Assembly (NCBI GenBank): GCA_964036045.1
Contig: OZ038391.1
Location: forward strand, 38,792,232 to 38,856,231
Length of the DNA: 64,000 nt
Direction: 5' to 3'
Origin: Eutreptiella sp. 'Long Island Sound 2002'
Lineage: Eukaryota > Euglenozoa > Euglenophyceae > Eutreptiales > Eutreptiaceae
Part shown: in pieces, positions 61,532 to 64,000 of the stretch
Numbering within the stretch: the stretch's first letter is position 1
Layout of the letters: the number at the start of each line of letters is the position of its first letter
Position numbers and translations under genes: made by a program
Notes under the pieces: model-generated
Seen by the model: the letters and a program-made list of their open reading frames with translations, nothing else
The model's database searches: none
What the model was told of the DNA's origin: nothing

Positions 61532-61833
61532 GTTCAGAGCAAGAACACACATGCTGCACACGGAAACAGCAAAAGACTCAGGTCTGCTGCTGGAATCCAG
61601 CCTCGCACATTTTTAACTCGAAATCACGAAGTTGAATCATCAAATGGCACATCAGGACCTTATGGCCGCCGACAGCCAAAGAAAGGAGACTGGCCCGTTG
61701 CTGCGCACACTGCACATGCAGCCAATCCCTCAAAGTCTATGATACAAAGAGTGGCCCATCTGGTCTCCCCACAGGTACAACGCTTTCGTGGGTTTGACAG
61801 ACACCATGGAGAGTTGCCCAATCCTATTCTATG
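61532..61833 (+). CDS. candidate internal exon of an unknown protein
   Basis: Preceded by a pyrimidine tract (TTTCTGTTCTGCTTCATCTAG) and an AG|GTT boundary, an open frame starts with VQSKNT and runs through polar, protein-like text (GPYGRRQPKKGDWPV, MIQRVAHLVSPQVQRFRGF) to a strong donor, TATG|GTGAGT, at 61834. Without splicing the frame stops at 61835-61837. It has no internal start in frame apart from the Met in SMIQRV. No family is recognised and no partner exon found. Unlike the other introns here, the donor would be phase 2. Confidence 0.3.
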
Positions 61834-61989
61834 GTGAGTGCTTGCCCAAAGCCACTCCCACGCGGAGAAACGGGCGAAATGGTGGTGATAGAGTAGATAT
61901 CCACAAGTGAGAGATCCTGGTCACCCCAGAGACCTACCACATCATGCGATCCATGTGTGGTCCGCCATGTGTGGCGAAATGACAGCCAT

Positions 61990-62084
61990 ACTGCACTGCA
62001 CTGCACTGCACTGCACTGCACTATCCTACCCTACACTACACTATACTGCACTACGCTACGCTACACTACACTACACTACACACA
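61990..62084. repeat. ACTGC/ACTAC pentanucleotide microsatellite
   Basis: ACTGC pentamers followed by CTACC, ACTAT, ACTAC and GCTAC pentamers, the same family as the array in helicase intron 1 (16905-17062). Confidence 0.9.
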
Positions 62085-63798
62085 GGCCTTGGATGGGGCT
62101 GACTTCTTAAAGCTTCCGTTTGCGTCATGTCTGGCCGATATCACAGGTTCTGTGCGCTCTGCAGGCTGTGGTCCTGGGTGCTGGTCATCCACACAATCAC
62201 CCTGCGGAAAAATTGGGAACACGATCTGAAAACCACCACGCAACGGGGACAAGAATTGTACCACACTGACCAGCATCGACCGGTTTCGGCAGGTGCCAAG
62301 AATTTTTTGGCAGGTGCTAGATTACTGTGTGGTGTGTGATCATGAGTGGTAGCGCGGGCATGCTGGTGTGAGCCATCATTTGCACGAGCACATTGCCGTT
62401 CAAATCGCTGTTGTGTAAGAGGCTGACTGCAGCGCCGACGAGCCCATCACCCGGCCCTCCAACCTCTGGCGTTATCTTTGTGGAGAAAGCGCAGCACAGG
62501 GACCAGCAAGTGGAGACTGGGTGTCAGTGGTAGAGGGCTACCGCAGAGGTATGGTAGAGGGCCCAGTGGGTACACATCGACGTGCGAGTGGCCTCCCTAG
62601 GCTCAGTGGGCCTCCAAAACCACCGGAAGAGGGGGGGGGAGGGATATTGAGGAGGGAAACCAATGCGGCGGTAGCGGGGAGCAGGCACAAACGTTGCCAT
62701 GGTGTCCCAGCAGTGGCGGTCAATCCTTCATCTTCTCCCATCCCCGTGCCCCTTGAGCCTCTGCACGTGTAGGTGCGCACGACGGGACCACCAGATTAAG
62801 AGGGCCCGCGACTCCTGCAGGTCTGAATCGCTGCTGTAGGGAAGGGGTGTCTGCACAAGGACCTGATATGAAGGAGAGGCTCGCTGTTGTGGGCAAGAGG
62901 GACGTAGTTCAAGGAAAGGAGGGGATAAAGACCGAATCAACGGATTCCAAGGAAAAGGGGGCTGTCAACGGGGAACTGCACGTCAGATAGGGTCGCTGAA
63001 ATGCCAGGGCCGGGCGTTGAAGGGGCGACGTGGGACGACCATCCTCTTGCTTTGGTTGGGGTGCGTGGCAAAAGTTTGGGTGACGCCCTGGCGCTGGGGG
63101 CAGCACACATTGGCCCTGCAGGTCTGGACAGGGGATAGAGGCTGTGCAGACGCCTGTAGACCGCCGTTCCGAGGCCTGCGGATCTCATTTGAGGCCCGCC
63201 CCCACCTCCTCAACAAATCGAAACACCGGAGACCGATCGCACAAAGGGCCATTGCAATTGCTGGTACGGGCCGGGCTGTACAATGCCCCGTACCTGCGGG
63301 TTCAGAGCGCTCAGCAGCAGCAGCAGCAGCAGTACCAGGCAGCCAAACAACCGGAGGTCAGGCCAGAGGCGCCGAACGCGCAATGGATCCCATCGCATCG
63401 GAATATGTACACAGGGTCATGTGTGGGGCTTCCACGCAGTAGAACCGGGAGAACCGGACGCCCTTTCTCGATCCCATCGATAGCCACATGATTTACATTT
63501 GGCTGCATGGATTTGCACACATTGAAAAGGCCAGACAGAAATGGGCAAACGGTTGGAGAAGCGACCCCAACCGATGTTGGTGCAAATCGGACATAGACAT
63601 AACGCAGACGTAGACACAGACAAGTACAGGGACGCGGATATATACATGGAAAAAGAGATGGACAAAGACGTGGAGGCAGACAAAAAAAGTAACATAGACC
63701 CAAACTCACACAAAGACATAGACATAGACATGTTGGATTTGTGGGCCCGTAGCTCGATTTGTTTACTGCAATTAACTTCGACACCAGTAATCGGGAAC
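62085..63798. other. 3' flank of the right-edge kinase gene
   Basis: No gene is identified. A CAG trinucleotide run lies at about 63312-63332, and a degenerate GACATA/GACGTG hexamer repeat at about 63594-63732, directly past the kinase stop codon (downstream on the minus strand). A G run lies at 62631-62641. Confidence 0.4.
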
Positions 63799-64000
63799 TC
63801 AAGCAGCCTTGCCTCCCTGTGCAGCTTCGTAATGGACAACCAGCTGCTGTTGCTCTCGGGTGAGCTCCGCCGATGTAAACTGCTGATAGCCTTTCAGATA
63901 TGCAGTACCCAGTAACTGTTCAGCCGTGGGCCGCTGGCTGGCTTCCTGCTGGGTACACAAGATCATGAACTCCTGAAATTCAGGAGGCAGACAGTGCCCC
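63799..64000 (-). CDS. protein kinase, C-terminal end (partial)
   Basis: Reading leftwards from codon 63996-63994, 65 codons end in TGA (63801-63799). The text LPPEFQEFMILCTQQ, ASQRPTAEQLLGTAYL is the last part of a Ser/Thr-type protein kinase C-lobe: the helix before subdomain XI, then its invariant Arg in QRPTAEQLL, then the final helix. A 30-residue tail rich in Gln and Glu follows (LTREQQQLVVHYEAA). The catalytic motifs lie beyond the window edge, so neither activity nor subfamily can be judged; STE/WNK/NRBP-like kinases have similar ends. It has no ATG in this piece, being the terminal exon or the end of a longer exon. Confidence 0.7.
   Translation of the reverse strand, partial: GHCLPPEFQEFMILCTQQEASQRPTAEQLLGTAYLKGYQQFTSAELTREQQQLVVHYEAAQGGKAA

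Noticed and set aside
63311-63802. Minus-strand frame of 163 codons rich in Cys and Leu
   Set aside because: It reads through the hexamer and CAG repeats behind the kinase stop, so its composition is that of simple repeats.

Overview
The window is nuclear DNA from a eukaryote, most likely a unicellular alga or other protist. Its genes are split by spliceosomal GT-AG introns of 1.1 to 7.6 kb, coding exons are GC-rich, and the long spaces between genes are full of minisatellites, pentanucleotide repeats, G/C homopolymer runs and small inverted-repeat elements. Ubiquitin residues are plant-like in part (S19, D24, A57). The units join directly (RGG then MQIF) without the extra residue known from Cercozoa and Foraminifera, which argues against a chlorarachniophyte. 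I cannot name the organism.

Layout. (1) 2.1-4.6 kb: an unrecognised helical reading frame runs into a ubiquitin array in another frame. The ubiquitin frame continues into a TLDc domain whose two halves are in swapped order. (2) 9.06-21.2 kb: a four-exon DEAD-box RNA helicase of the Mss116 / plant RH25-RH26-RH31 type. Its 7.6-kb first intron carries about 130 copies of a 47-bp self-complementary repeat and, just after it, an unrelated exon-like frame. (3) 26.5-32.4 kb: a three-exon endonuclease III (NTH1) with all catalytic and iron-sulphur residues. A 210-bp poly-G-ended inverted-repeat element sits in its second intron. (4) 37.9-45.0 kb: a three-exon ubiquitin-conjugating enzyme of the BIRC6 catalytic type with two N-terminal RanBP2 zinc fingers. 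(5) 45-63.8 kb: mostly gene-poor, with an AT-richer block (about 48.9-53.3 kb), a 776-bp terminal-inverted-repeat element at 58.7 kb and isolated exon-like frames. (6) The right edge holds the 3' end of a protein kinase on the minus strand.

The recognised plus-strand genes cover ubiquitin supply or conjugation, DNA repair and RNA remodelling. They share no obvious pathway, and there is no operon-like logic. The strongest structural pattern is in the introns: all seven are phase 0, and six of seven have AG|GT at both ends, so that the downstream exon starts with a valine codon and short direct repeats (up to 10 bp) flank the intron. That fits insertion of introns with target-site duplication. 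The most unusual protein is the ubiquitin array fused to a permuted TLDc domain.
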